Of a stretch of 64,000 bases of DNA, positions 1 to 9,224 are shown one piece after another. This DNA is from Emticicia aquatilis (GTDB taxonomy: Bacteria > Bacteroidota > Bacteroidia > Cytophagales > Spirosomataceae). Each line of letters begins with the position of its first letter. Position 1 is the stretch's first letter. The notes beneath the pieces are model-generated. The model saw nothing but the letters and a program-made list of their open reading frames with translations. It did not search any database and was not told the DNA's origin. Location: assembly GCF_014644295.1 (NCBI RefSeq), contig NZ_BMKK01000003.1:248001-312000 (forward strand), read 5' to 3'. Position numbers and translations under genes: made by a program.

Positions 1-210
1 GAAAAGACGATAGACAATGATATAATCTCTGACAGAGAAAGAGAGGTGCTTCAGCACATTTCGCAGGGTTTTGATACGAAGCGTATCGCTACCGAAATGA
101 AGATTAGCCCTAATACAGTTGATAATCATCGCCGAAATATGCTGGCCAGAACTGGTATGCGAGATACGACCGCTCTTATCCAATTATGTCGGATGGTTGG
201 GATTTTATGA
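1..210 (+). CDS. LuxR-type response regulator, C-terminal fragment
   Basis: An open frame runs in from the left edge and stops at TGA 208-210, giving the last 69 residues of a protein. It has the NarL/FixJ (LuxR) helix-turn-helix signature: SDREREVL, then a recognition helix around ISPNTVDNHRRNML. In this family the domain binds promoter DNA, usually downstream of a phospho-receiver domain. The receiver and start lie outside the window, so it could be a response regulator or a stand-alone LuxR protein. The domain call is firm; the target is unknown. Confidence 0.85.
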   Translation, partial: EKTIDNDIISDREREVLQHISQGFDTKRIATEMKISPNTVDNHRRNMLARTGMRDTTALIQLCRMVGIL

Positions 211-727
211 GTTCAAATAATTAGTACTTAAATACGATAAAATTAGAATATTGGTATTAAAGATATTAAAAGTGAATAAATCTTATATTTTTTTTAAATC
301 TATAAGTATTGTAAGTAGTTGATTATAAGTGCGTTGAAATAATTAATGGGTTGCTTAGTCAGACTGACTATTGTCATAACCGTAAATTTTGGAGAAATCG
401 CACACTAAACTAAGAAATTCACTTTTTTAGTCACAGCAAAAGTTGTTTTGGGTTCATCGGGGGACATTTTATGCCCCCTTTGCCTTTTCTAACGACTATC
501 AACATATATATATCTAAAAAGACGCATCATGCGTCTTTTTTATTTTCTTCTAAAAAAGATGACTAATAATGGCTTTAGGGCAAGAGAAGGGTATTAAATG
601 AAAGCCACCAAACTCATTGAGTTTGATGGCAAAACAATCTTTGTGTGGATTTATAACGCCCACAAAATTGAGAATACTTTTCCGAAATAAAAATTGACCT
701 AAGTCAATAAATGCAAGGCAATGCTAT
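211..727. other. 517-bp gap without a gene
   Basis: No convincing coding frame was found. The stretch holds a G/C hairpin (GGGGG at 459-463 against CCCCC at 474-478) and, further on, the perfect palindromic terminator annotated separately. Since genes on both sides end here, it is mainly a convergent terminator region. Confidence 0.6.
516..540 (+). terminator. Perfect palindromic terminator
   Basis: A 25-bp perfect palindrome with arms AAAAAGACGCAT and ATGCGTCTTTTT around a single C. The A and T runs on either side let it work in both directions, ending the LuxR-type gene from the left and the Crp-like gene from the right. Confidence 0.8.
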
Positions 728-1321
728 TTAGGCATCACGTTCGGCTCGTTTGGAGCGAACCCTGCTGAGGGTTTCGGGTCTGATATTGAGGTATGATGCT
801 ATGTATTTTTGAGGAACACGATTAACCAAAGTAGGGAAGGTTTCTTCGAACCAAGCTAGTTTTTCTTCCGAACTACGATACCTGATTAAGAGCAAAAATT
901 TTTCGTATTCGGTTAAGGTTTGCTCAGTTACAAGCCTGCCTATACGCTCCATCTGAGGTACTTTTTCGTAAATAATTTGTAAGTCTTGCTTGGTTATATA
1001 AAGCAGTTTTACTTTTTCGATGGCTCTTATGCCCATTTCAGTAGGTACTTCGTTGATAAAACTGACCGTCGAATACACAAAACTGCCTTCGGGCATTAGC
1101 CAATGGGTATTGGTTTGGTCTTCTTCTTGGTACGAAAATTCTTGCAAAACACCTTCTTCTACAAAATATAATTTATCGTTTATTTCTCCCATATCCAGCA
1201 GAATAGTGTCTTTTTCGTAAGAAACGGGCTTGAAGTACTGACTTAGAATTTGTAAATCTTTTTCGGTGAATGTAGCAAATTGTTGTAATCCTAAGAGCAT
1301 TGGGTGGTCTAAACTCAGCAT
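728..1321 (-). CDS. Crp/Fnr-family transcriptional regulator
   Basis: About 197 residues. The N-terminal half looks like a cyclic-nucleotide-binding beta-roll (LLDMGEINDKLYFVEEGVL). The C-terminus has a winged-helix motif (QKYIASYLNIRPETLSRVRS) typical of Crp/Fnr regulators. No Cys cluster for an Fe-S centre is visible, so it is closer to the small CRP-like regulators common in Bacteroidota than to Fnr. The ATG at 1321 was chosen because family members start just before a HPLL-like stretch (here LDHPMLLGL). The frame is open to an ATG at 1369, but the extra 16 residues look unnatural. The ligand is unknown. Confidence 0.85.
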   Translation of the reverse strand: MLSLDHPMLLGLQQFATFTEKDLQILSQYFKPVSYEKDTILLDMGEINDKLYFVEEGVLQEFSYQEEDQTNTHWLMPEGSFVYSTVSFINEVPTEMGIRAIEKVKLLYITKQDLQIIYEKVPQMERIGRLVTEQTLTEYEKFLLLIRYRSSEEKLAWFEETFPTLVNRVPQKYIASYLNIRPETLSRVRSKRAERDA

Positions 1322-1370
1322 AGTTGTTCTATCTTCTTCATAGGTTGTAAGAGGTGCAAAGAAACGCAAT

Positions 1371-1414
1371 AGCCCAATAAGTTCAAAATAATTTTACATC
1401 GAACTTATTGGGCT
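1371..1414 (-). terminator. Hairpin after the E1 gene
   Basis: Inverted repeat AGCCCAATAAGTTC (1371-1384) and GAACTTATTGGGCT (1401-1414), 14 of 14 paired with a 16-nt loop, 24 bp after the E1 stop. There is no long U-run, so it may be an attenuator or mRNA-stabilising hairpin rather than a strong terminator. Confidence 0.6.
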
Positions 1415-1437
1415 ACTATTGTCTTTCTGTGAAGATA

Positions 1438-3852
1438 TTAATACAATTTCGGGTATAAAGTAGGCTTGGCTTCGTGCATTATTTCATAAACCGCATCAAA
1501 AATTGTTTCGGTATTTGGTTTCGAGAAATAATCACCGTCTGAGGCGTACGCAGGGCGGTGTGCTTGAGCCGAAATAGCTTTTGGTGCAGAATCTAACCAG
1601 CGATAAGCTTGTTGGTTGTCGAGCACTTCTTGCATCATAAACGCTGACGCTCCCCCCGGTACGTCTTCATCTGCAAAAATCACTCGGTTAGTTTTTTTGA
1701 TTGATTCTACAATTAAATGATTCACATCAAATGGTAGTAAAGATTGTACGTCTATCACTTCAGCCTTGATACCTACCTCTTCTAATTGAGCTGCGGCTTC
1801 CATGACGATTCGGCACATTGAACCATAAGTTACGATGGTTATATCTGAGCCTTCTTTGATGGTTTCAGGTACGCCAAGCGGAACACAGATTTCATCTAAG
1901 TTGGTAGGCAGTTTTTCTTTGATTCGGTATCCGTTTAGGCATTCGATAACTAAAGCTGGGTCGTCGCCTTTCATGATAGTGTTGTAGAAGCCCGCAGCTT
2001 GTACGAAGTTGCGAGGAACCAAAACATGAATACCACGCAATGCTCCCAACATAGCCGACATTGGCGAACCAGAGTGCCAAATGCCCTCCAGACGATGCCC
2101 ACGTGTACGAATAATCAGTGGGGCGAGTTGCTGGCCAACCGTACGATAACGTAGCGAAGCTAAATCGTCGGTAAGGGTTGCGAGAGCGTAATAAATATAA
2201 TCGAAGTATTGAATCTCAACTATTGGGCGAAGTCCACGCATGGCAGCCCCAATTCCTTGCCCGATGATGGTAGTTTCTCGTATGCCTGTATCAGTTACTC
2301 TGATTTCTCCGTGTTTTTCTTGCAGACCCGCAAAACCTTGATTTACATCGCCGATTTTACCCACGTCTTCGCCAATCGCAAATACCCTTGGGTCACGTTC
2401 AAGTAATTTATCAAAATAAGTATTGATTATTTCCCGACCATCGACAGTTGGGCTATCATCTACGTAGTTGGCCGAAACTGGTTTCACATTCATTGGCGAG
2501 GTCGGAAACTCGCTCAGCAGATGAGAGTTGAATCTTTTATAATTTTCGGGAGCAACATCATCCAGCCATTTGACTAAATCTTTTTTTGCAGCTATATCTT
2601 CAAAGCGTAATGTCCTTATAGCTTTTTTAATGGCCGAAATAACATCACGTCTAACTGGGTTTTCTGTTTTTTCGAGCGATTCTCTGATGGCAGCAATCGC
2701 TTTCGTATTTTTACTCTCTATGGTCAGTTTTTTCAGAAGTGCAGTTGCCGAATCGTATTCAGGCTTTAGCGAGTCTCGGAAAGCTGCCCAAGCGGCATTG
2801 CGTGATTTTTTCGCAAGGTCTTTGGCTTGGCTTTCTATTTCGCTTAGTTCGTCTTGTGAAGCATAGCCATTTTCGAGAATCCATTTCTTAAAATGTACGT
2901 TACAATCAAACTCATGCTCAAATTGCAATCTTTCTTTTGATTTATAACGCTCGTGCGAACCCGAAGTAGAGTGGCCTTGTGGTTGTGTAACCTCAACGAC
3001 GTGTACAAGCACAGGTACGTGTTGGTCACGGGCATAAAGGGCGGCACGTTGGTAAGCATCAATCAGTTCGACGTAATTCCAAGCACGAGCTACAATGATT
3101 TCGAGACCATTGGAGTCTTCTTTACGCTGAAAACCCGACAGTGCTTCCGAAATACTCGATTTGGTGGTTTGGTATTTGATTGGCACCGAAATTCCGTAGC
3201 CATCGTCCCACACCGAAAATATAATAGGAATCTGTAAAACACCTGCCGCATTTATTGCCTCAAAAAACATTCCTTGCGAAGTAGAGGCATCGCCAATGGT
3301 AGCAAAACAAACTTCATTTCCTTGATTAGAGAATTTTGTAAGTTGCTGTAAGTCTGGGTTTTCTCTGAATAATTTTGAAGCATAAGCCAAGCCGATTGCA
3401 CGTGGCATTTGTCCAGCCGTAGATGATACATCACACACGGTGTTGTACATTTGGGTTTGGTCGAGCCATTCGCCTTTATCATCAACCCAACGATTTCCGT
3501 AGTGGGCATTCATTGAGCGACCGCCCGTAAATGGGTCGTGGGCAATATCAGTATGAGCGTATAATTGAGCAAAAAATTGTTGCCAAGTAAGCCCGCCAAC
3601 GGCTGCCAAGAAGGTTTGGTCACGGTAATACCCCGAGCGGAAATCGCCTTTGCGAAAAACTTTCGACATGGCAATCTGAGCCAGTTCTTTTCCATCGCCA
3701 AAGACTCCGAATTTTGCTCTACCTCTAAAGACATCCTGTCGTCCGATGTAGCTTACTTCTCGGCTTTCGCAAGCCACTCTATAATCGTTCAGCACTTCTT
3801 CTTTGGTTAAAAGAACATCGGTCGAAGAAATTGAGGCAAGTAGGTCAGTCAT
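1438..3852 (-). CDS. Fused 2-oxoacid dehydrogenase E1 (alpha+beta)
   Basis: This 804-residue protein joins both halves of a thiamine-diphosphate E1 enzyme, probably the branched-chain 2-oxoacid type. The alpha half (about 1-400) has GDASTSQGMFFEAINAAG and VWDDGYGIS at the cofactor site. The beta half (about 470-804) has the transketolase-like pyrimidine-binding stretch AIGEDVG...TDTGIRETTIIGQG and a C-terminal domain with IVTYGSM and FADEDVPGGA. E1 decarboxylates 2-oxoacids and passes the acyl group to E2 lipoyl groups. Alpha and beta are separate chains in many bacteria; the fusion is recurrent in Bacteroidota. No E2 or E3 gene is adjacent. Exact substrate (branched-chain or pyruvate) is inferred. 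Confidence 0.9.
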   Translation of the reverse strand: MTDLLASISSTDVLLTKEEVLNDYRVACESREVSYIGRQDVFRGRAKFGVFGDGKELAQIAMSKVFRKGDFRSGYYRDQTFLAAVGGLTWQQFFAQLYAHTDIAHDPFTGGRSMNAHYGNRWVDDKGEWLDQTQMYNTVCDVSSTAGQMPRAIGLAYASKLFRENPDLQQLTKFSNQGNEVCFATIGDASTSQGMFFEAINAAGVLQIPIIFSVWDDGYGISVPIKYQTTKSSISEALSGFQRKEDSNGLEIIVARAWNYVELIDAYQRAALYARDQHVPVLVHVVEVTQPQGHSTSGSHERYKSKERLQFEHEFDCNVHFKKWILENGYASQDELSEIESQAKDLAKKSRNAAWAAFRDSLKPEYDSATALLKKLTIESKNTKAIAAIRESLEKTENPVRRDVISAIKKAIRTLRFEDIAAKKDLVKWLDDVAPENYKRFNSHLLSEFPTSPMNVKPVSANYVDDSPTVDGREIINTYFDKLLERDPRVFAIGEDVGKIGDVNQGFAGLQEKHGEIRVTDTGIRETTIIGQGIGAAMRGLRPIVEIQYFDYIYYALATLTDDLASLRYRTVGQQLAPLIIRTRGHRLEGIWHSGSPMSAMLGALRGIHVLVPRNFVQAAGFYNTIMKGDDPALVIECLNGYRIKEKLPTNLDEICVPLGVPETIKEGSDITIVTYGSMCRIVMEAAAQLEEVGIKAEVIDVQSLLPFDVNHLIVESIKKTNRVIFADEDVPGGASAFMMQEVLDNQQAYRWLDSAPKAISAQAHRPAYASDGDYFSKPNTETIFDAVYEIMHEAKPTLYPKLY

Positions 3853-3896
3853 AAGATGAAATGTAGAGCGAGCAACTCGCTACTGGCTAAAGTGAC

Positions 3897-3904
3897 CAAA
3901 TTTA
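3897..3904 (-). promoter_or_regulatory. -7 box for the E1 gene
   Basis: On the minus strand this reads TAAATTTG, matching the Bacteroidota -7 consensus TAnnTTTG, 45 bp before the E1 start. I see no clear -33 element, so only this half of the promoter is supported. Confidence 0.5.
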
Positions 3905-4011
3905 TGGGTCAGTTTTTAATAATATAGAAAATAGTTAGTATAACAACTAATTTCAACGTAAAGTTAGAAAAAAATATTTCATTTTTCAAAATAATGAGAA
4001 GTGGCACGATT

Positions 4012-4025
4012 TTGTTAATGACTTG
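4012..4025 (+). repeat. Candidate left attachment repeat (attL)
   Basis: TTGTTAATGACTTG occurs here, 182 bp before the integrase, and again at 37865-37878 just past the last element gene. A 14-bp direct repeat at the two outer edges of the foreign block fits an attachment core. It lies between the E1 promoter and the integrase, so insertion would have left host promoters intact. It was found by eye. Confidence 0.55.
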
Positions 4026-4207
4026 CCAACACAAAAAAACTGCAAATACTCAGCTCGCACCATTACTACGTATTTTTACGCATATCAATAAGGGGTTTCA
4101 CGGATTTTTACTGGAGTATTAATACTCAGGCATTAACATTGTTTAGGGTCTATTTTTCACTAACACAATTTTAATATGAACAGTAAAAAACAATTCACAT
4201 CTACGAA

Positions 4208-5408
4208 ATGGATTTACTCTTTTATCCACGTTTAAACGATGCAACCAACACAGCTGGCCGTTGCTCTCTCTACTGCAAAATCACAGTCAATAAGCTTTCA
4301 TGCGTCCCCTTCTCGACTGACATCCGAATTTATGCAAAGAACTGGCAACCCAAAAAAAAAACCACCAACGACGAATTTTCCGACACAGTTAGGCAAGAAA
4401 TTAACCGACTGGAGAACATTCTTAGAAGAATTAAAATTGACCTCGAAGAACGACACGAGCCAATTACAGCCGAAATTATTAAGTATAACTATCTAAAATT
4501 AAAGAAAGACCAACGTCAGACAAAACCATCAATAACTTCCAATTCAACAACGCTTGAAAGTTTGTACAGTGCTTTTACTGAAAAAAAAATGAAAGAGGGA
4601 GCAAAGAAAAGTACTAAACGACATGATTATTATTTAGCAAAATCATTTCTTGATTTTGCTACAAAGAAAGGGTTTAAAGACATAAAGCCCTCAAATGTTA
4701 CCTTAGAACTCGTTGAGCAATTCTGTGATAATTTTAATAATTCAAAAAATTATTTACGTCAATCAGTTAAACTACTTATTCGTGTGCTTGATATAGCGGT
4801 AAAGAAGAAAATCATCATGCACAACCCAGCTAAAGAAGTAGAACTCCCGAAAGGAGGGTCAACAAAAAAAAATAATGAAATAGGGCTTGAGCCAGAAGAA
4901 CTTGAAATTCTAAAAAATGCAAAAACATACACCGAACGGGAAGAAAAAGCCATTGATATTTTTCTGTTTATGTGCGGTACAAGCTTAGATTTTTGTGATT
5001 ACAATATTCTAACAGAAAACGATATTGTTACAATCGGTACAACCAAAATTGTAAGAGCAGAACGCCAAAAGACCGACCGATATGATACTGAAAGAATATG
5101 CCAACACAATGCGATTATAAAAGAGGTAGCTTTGGAAGTTCTCGGTAAATATGGAAGTATCGAAAATTTACCACGCTTTAAGTATTCCCACGATTTAGAT
5201 GCAATACTGAGAGAAATAGCCGAACGGAACGGAATAGAAAAAAATAGTAACCACCAAACGAGCAAGAAAAACATTTGCAAACTTATCAATTAACTATGAA
5301 AAGCACACTGACGAGCAAACTGCCTATCAAATGGGACACGTGGACACCAAGCAACTCAGAAACTACCGAAGATATAGTGATAAGATTTTAGGAAATTTGA
5401 TAAAATAA
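4208..5408 (+). pseudogene. Tyrosine recombinase (integrase) with frameshift
   Basis: The first frame gives 361 residues: an arm-type N-terminal domain (FYPRLNDATNTAGRCSLYCKI), a SAM-like core-binding domain (about 120-220) and the start of the catalytic domain (IFLFMCGTSLDFCDYNIL). It then stops at 5290-5292, before the active site is complete. The +1 frame from about 5268 to TAA 5406-5408 continues with ARKTFANLS, MGHVDTKQLRNYRRY and a basic tail. These are the HxxR region, the GH box and the nucleophilic Tyr. The first catalytic Arg position reads TSLDFCD, as in the CTnDOT-like class lacking it. The product would excise or integrate the element. Either a real inactivating indel, a programmed +1 shift or a sequencing error explains the break. 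Confidence 0.85.
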
Positions 5409-5421
5409 TAATTGGATAACC

Positions 5422-5455
5422 ATAATCAGGTGTTTATCATGCAACACCTGATTAT
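5422..5455. terminator. Bidirectional hairpin terminator
   Basis: Perfect 13-bp inverted repeat ATAATCAGGTGTT and AACACCTGATTAT with an 8-nt loop. It sits between the convergent integrase (plus) and the coiled-coil secreted protein (minus). Confidence 0.65.
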
Positions 5456-5463
5456 AATGAATA

Positions 5464-6486
5464 TTATCGTAAACGTGTTTTGCTGGAAAGTATCAACTTC
5501 TTCAAACTCTCAGTTTCCTGCAAATTTTTTTTCATTTGACTCTCTAAATCATTAATTCTTCTATCTTTTTCAAGTAGCTGCCTTTTCAATGATTCAGTCT
5601 CGGATAATATTGCAGAAAGAGTAACAGGAATTGTACCTAAAATCAATTCCCCTTTGTCATTTACTGTAACAAATTTGGTTGTGACAACACTGGCAGGACT
5701 GGCAGAAGTCAGTTTTTTTAATCTTAACCCACTCACATTAGCTATTGGTGGATTCGTTGACATTGAGGGGCAATCACAAAGTGTGTTTGCTGTTGATGAA
5801 TATACCTGCAAAGGTTTTATAGAAAAATTATCAAACGCAAGGTATGAGTTAATTCCATCACCAAAAATGGAAATGAAAAGCCCCAAAGGTGAATAAATTG
5901 GAAATATATTACCAAGTGTTACATTGTAAACAAGTCTTTGAGTATCTCCCCAAACTTCATATTTTTTTGGGTAAATTGCCTGTGGCTCTCCTAACGGATT
6001 CGTAATGATAATCGTATCAGATGTATTGTTGATTAATATCCTAATTCTTAATCCATTACTATAAAATCTAAAACCATTATATTCCAATATTCCGTTACTG
6101 ACTTCAAAAGTTCCAAAACTGGCTTCTCCAATTTTTGGCTGTACTGTTTGTCTTCTTGGATTTGGTAAAACACCGCTTGAAAAATCTAAATCAAATTCCA
6201 GAGAAAAAAGGTTTAATCCCACTGGCAAGGAAATATCCTTTTCTATTGATGAGTTACTAATACCTGATTGATAGTCACTATTAGGCTTAAATACAAGTTT
6301 TCCATTTATAATATTTGCGAAGTTAGGACGGATATAAGTAAACTGTCCACTATCTGGGGAAGCACTTACATAACTATTAAGGTTAGTTGAACTTGAAAAA
6401 TCTTGTGTTAAGTAACTACCTTGTCCGTGTAAAGTGTTAAGTAGAAGACTTAGCATTACAACTGAGATTAAAGTAAAAGTTCTCAT
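5464..6486 (-). CDS. Secreted protein with C-terminal coiled coil
   Basis: 340 residues. It starts with a signal peptide (FTLISVVMLSLLLNTLHGQG) and a beta-rich body of about 220 residues. A short segment, SGLRLKKLTSASPASV...VNDKGELILG, resembles the tail-fibre-like stem seen in many Cytophagales exported proteins. It ends in a heptad-rich coiled coil (about 285-335, ETESLKRQLLEKDRRINDLE). The layout suggests an exported trimeric or oligomeric surface protein; ligand and function are unknown. It could be cargo of the element or displaced host DNA, and it has its own promoter. Confidence 0.7.
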   Translation of the reverse strand: MRTFTLISVVMLSLLLNTLHGQGSYLTQDFSSSTNLNSYVSASPDSGQFTYIRPNFANIINGKLVFKPNSDYQSGISNSSIEKDISLPVGLNLFSLEFDLDFSSGVLPNPRRQTVQPKIGEASFGTFEVSNGILEYNGFRFYSNGLRIRILINNTSDTIIITNPLGEPQAIYPKKYEVWGDTQRLVYNVTLGNIFPIYSPLGLFISIFGDGINSYLAFDNFSIKPLQVYSSTANTLCDCPSMSTNPPIANVSGLRLKKLTSASPASVVTTKFVTVNDKGELILGTIPVTLSAILSETESLKRQLLEKDRRINDLESQMKKNLQETESLKKLILSSKTRLR

Positions 6487-6521
6487 AAGGCATAAATATT
6501 TTAGATGAAATATAGCTTAAA

Positions 6522-6529
6522 CAAATATA
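6522..6529 (-). promoter_or_regulatory. -7 box for the coiled-coil protein gene
   Basis: The minus strand reads TATATTTG, an exact TAnnTTTG match, 36 bp upstream of the ATG at 6486. A TTG on the minus strand at 6545-6547 may be part of the -33 element, but its spacing is short. Confidence 0.5.
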
Positions 6530-6681
6530 AATAGGAAATGTATTCAACGTATGGAATAGCTTGTTGTTTTTTGTAAATCATTAAATATTAGGTATTTATG
6601 ATTTTTCTTGTATTTATATATGCGTAAAAATACCTGACATAAACAGGTATTTTTACGCTATTTTGTACGTACAAAATAACT

Positions 6682-6690
6682 TACATTTGC
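6682..6690 (+). promoter_or_regulatory. -7 box for the small lipoprotein and possibly the YejK operon
   Basis: TACATTTGC matches TAnnTTTGC exactly, 28 bp before the ATG at 6718. A TTTG at 6662-6665 could serve as the -33 box, though the 16-bp gap is shorter than the usual 19-20. Confidence 0.55.
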
Positions 6691-6717
6691 TGCGAATAGT
6701 CAAACAGCACAACCACA

Positions 6718-6921
6718 ATGAAAAACACCGTTAAGCCTATAACTACTATTTTCTTTTTCTTCCTTTTAATTTCTTGTGAAAATAAGCCAGCTTCTAAGGT
6801 TGAACAATTCTCTAATTCTGGTAACGTAGTTGATTATGTAGGATATGCAGATGAAATGATTATTGAAGGCTATATTCGAGATAGTGTAGAAGCCGCCGAG
6901 AGAGGACGTACAACACATTAA
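6718..6921 (+). CDS. Small lipoprotein, function unknown
   Basis: 67 residues. A hydrophobic N-terminus ends in a lipobox (LISC, Cys at about 20), so the mature protein would be about 48 acidic residues anchored to a membrane. I recognise no domain. It lies 88 bp before the YejK-like operon on the same strand and has a good -7 box, so it may be co-transcribed with it. Frequent Glu and Asp codons and the lipobox support a real gene. Confidence 0.6.
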   Translation: MKNTVKPITTIFFFFLLISCENKPASKVEQFSNSGNVVDYVGYADEMIIEGYIRDSVEAAERGRTTH

Positions 6922-7009
6922 TAATTATTACAGAATAGCTTTATTTAGATTTTGATTAATGCAACTATCTGAACACACTAATTTCAAAAACCTTATAAAT
7001 AAAAAATAT

Positions 7010-8029
7010 ATGATTGAAATACACCACTACGTTATACATGAATTAGAAAAGCAAGCAACTTCAATGGATGTTAATGAGAAATTATCACAAGGTCTTGCTG
7101 AAATTAATGGTTTTGCATTTGCTTTAGTTGAGAAAATGCACGTTGCTTTTAAAGAAGATTCTTCTACCAAAAACACTAAGTTTACTGATACTAATGAAAG
7201 TCCATTTCAAAATACACTCAAAAGCTACTTGCAAAATGAATGTACTTCTGATGATTTTTTGAAATTTAGTAAAGATTCATTAATTGATTTAAAAAATCGA
7301 ATCAAAGGTGAATCACTTTCTGTTGGGGGATTTTATGTATTCGCAGACTATAAATTTAATGAAAAAAAGTATATTTTAGTAGGATTACTAAGAAAAGAGG
7401 ATGGTTTTGATACCGAATTCAAGAACGGCGTATTTGTTGTAAAAGGAATAAAGAATTTAAATATTAATAAACTTGCAATGGGATTTCGATTTAATGTCGA
7501 TATATATGATAATCAAATTGATGATGATAGAAATTATATAGCTTTAATCACGACAGGGAAGACAATTTCTAAATATTTTAGAGATTGGGTCTCAGCAAAA
7601 GGTTTAATAAACAATGATGCGAATACTAAGGCATTTATTGAGATAATAACCTCTATAAAAAAAGAGGAGATTCCTAAGAGATTTAATTCCAAAATTGAAT
7701 TCTGGACTTCCTTATATACTTTTATCGAAGAGAGCGACAAATATGTGAAACTTGAAATAGTTAGTGCTATGTATTTTGACGATAAATTCTTTTTAATCAG
7801 TTTTGCAAATGAAAAGGGCATTGTTATTGACAATGAGTTTAGTTGCGATATGAATAGATTGAAGTCTTTAATTGAGATTAGAGTTAAAGCAGATGGTATT
7901 GATTTAAAAATACCAAGAAATAAAATAAATAATGAGGATATTTCAATTGATAATGGCTCTGTCACAATTCATTCTCAAGAATTTGCCGAAGAAATACTAC
8001 AAGAGTTAATTTTATTCCAAAATGGTTAA
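7010..8029 (+). CDS. YejK/NdpA-like nucleoid-associated protein
   Basis: 339 residues from ATG 7010 (MIEIHHYVIHELEK); the frame is open to 6959, but relatives start at this MI-x-I-x-x-x-x-IH motif. It follows E. coli YejK over its full length as I remember that sequence: GGFYVFADYKF...YILVGLL (about 107-130), LNINKLAMGFRFNV (about 155-170), ALITTGKTISKYFRDW (about 180-195) and a C-terminal beta segment (IDLKIPRNKI...GSVTIHS). YejK proteins bind the nucleoid; some mobile elements carry them. It overlaps the next gene by 8 bp. The region is strongly AT-rich, unlike the virion module. Its role here is unknown; a defence operon is my inference. Confidence 0.75.
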   Translation: MIEIHHYVIHELEKQATSMDVNEKLSQGLAEINGFAFALVEKMHVAFKEDSSTKNTKFTDTNESPFQNTLKSYLQNECTSDDFLKFSKDSLIDLKNRIKGESLSVGGFYVFADYKFNEKKYILVGLLRKEDGFDTEFKNGVFVVKGIKNLNINKLAMGFRFNVDIYDNQIDDDRNYIALITTGKTISKYFRDWVSAKGLINNDANTKAFIEIITSIKKEEIPKRFNSKIEFWTSLYTFIEESDKYVKLEIVSAMYFDDKFFLISFANEKGIVIDNEFSCDMNRLKSLIEIRVKADGIDLKIPRNKINNEDISIDNGSVTIHSQEFAEEILQELILFQNG

Positions 8030-9224
8030 GAATTATGAAGCTTTAAAGCTACTTTCTGAGATTATAATTGAATCCAAGTCAGTAACAGAAATAAGAAGAG
8101 AGCAAAAAATAGTGCTTGAAGTTGAACAATCTATTAATCTTACATTGGTAGATGTTTGCAAGAATCTAAACCTAAATTTAACGCAAAAAGAAAATATTTT
8201 TGAAATAACCTTTCCTAAAAGTTATTTTTTGACTGAGATAGATTTTATGAGTCGTTATTCATTTTCTTCTGAAGATGAATTCGACAGTTCAGAAGTTGTA
8301 ATTTTTAATTTTAATGGTAAACTCCAGGTTAAATCAGAGAATGACATTTTTAATACTGAGAATAGTTTAATTTATAATTTTAAGTCATACAAATTTTTAT
8401 TAGACTATCTAAGTAAGAAAGAAGAGTTTTTGGAACATATCAATAGCCAAACAAGAGAAATGATACTTGTTGGTAAGAATAGTAAAAAAAATGCTGTTAT
8501 TAAGATAAGATATAATCACAATGAAGCAAGAGTTGCATACTTAGAAAACCTTGCTCCAAGCATTGAATTAATTTTTAAAAGCTTCAAAGATAAGGAGTTT
8601 ATTTACTTATTTAGAGACAGGGTAGTAGATTTTTTAAGTACAAATATTTCTGAAAAGGATAGCTTTTTTTTGGTTGTAAAAAACCTGCCTAATCTGCTTA
8701 AAGAAGCTGAAATAGACTTTCAATTTTATTTGAAGAAGTTTAATTTTGAAAACATCAAAAACCGTTTTAGAGATGATAGGATAAAGTATTTTGATAGTTT
8801 AGATAAGCATCTTGATAATATAGGAAAACAGATTGCAGCAGTTCCATTATCATTTTCAGCCGTTGCTTTTGCTGAATATCAAGTAAAAGATACTTTTCTC
8901 ATTCTTTGGTTGATATTTTTTGGAATATTAATCTACACATACTTGAGTTGGAAAATGTTAAATTTATCTTTATTTGATGTAGAGAAATTAGAAGAGGACT
9001 TAGTTAATGAATATGAAAACATAAAAAAAGATTATCAAGATATGTTAGTATCACTTGATTCTGATTTTGCAAAAATATGGCAAAAAATAGATAACTTTAA
9101 GGATATTATTAAATATGTTAAATATTCCTTAATTGCTCTTTTATGTCTATTTATTCTTTTTTCAATATATTTAAATTTTTTCACAGAGACTGCGAAAGTT
9201 AAAGACTACATTTTAACACTATGA
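8022..9224 (+). CDS. Membrane protein between two YejK-like genes, function unknown
   Basis: 400 residues. The first 270 or so are soluble, charged and mixed alpha/beta, with no motif I know. A hydrophobic block at about 280-315 (TFLILWLIFFGILIYTYLSW) and another at about 368-390 (YSLIALLCLFILFSIYLNFF) flank an acidic helical segment that is probably coiled. Topology would be a large cytosolic domain and two membrane hairpins or spans. It overlaps the upstream gene by 8 bp and the downstream gene by 4 bp (ATGA), so the three are translationally coupled. Large sensor plus membrane hairpin is a common pattern of abortive-infection effectors (inference). Confidence 0.65.
   Translation: MVKNYEALKLLSEIIIESKSVTEIRREQKIVLEVEQSINLTLVDVCKNLNLNLTQKENIFEITFPKSYFLTEIDFMSRYSFSSEDEFDSSEVVIFNFNGKLQVKSENDIFNTENSLIYNFKSYKFLLDYLSKKEEFLEHINSQTREMILVGKNSKKNAVIKIRYNHNEARVAYLENLAPSIELIFKSFKDKEFIYLFRDRVVDFLSTNISEKDSFFLVVKNLPNLLKEAEIDFQFYLKKFNFENIKNRFRDDRIKYFDSLDKHLDNIGKQIAAVPLSFSAVAFAEYQVKDTFLILWLIFFGILIYTYLSWKMLNLSLFDVEKLEEDLVNEYENIKKDYQDMLVSLDSDFAKIWQKIDNFKDIIKYVKYSLIALLCLFILFSIYLNFFTETAKVKDYILTL

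Noticed and set aside
2953-3810. Several open frames inside the E1 gene on both strands
   Set aside because: They are shadows of a full-length, clearly conserved coding frame.
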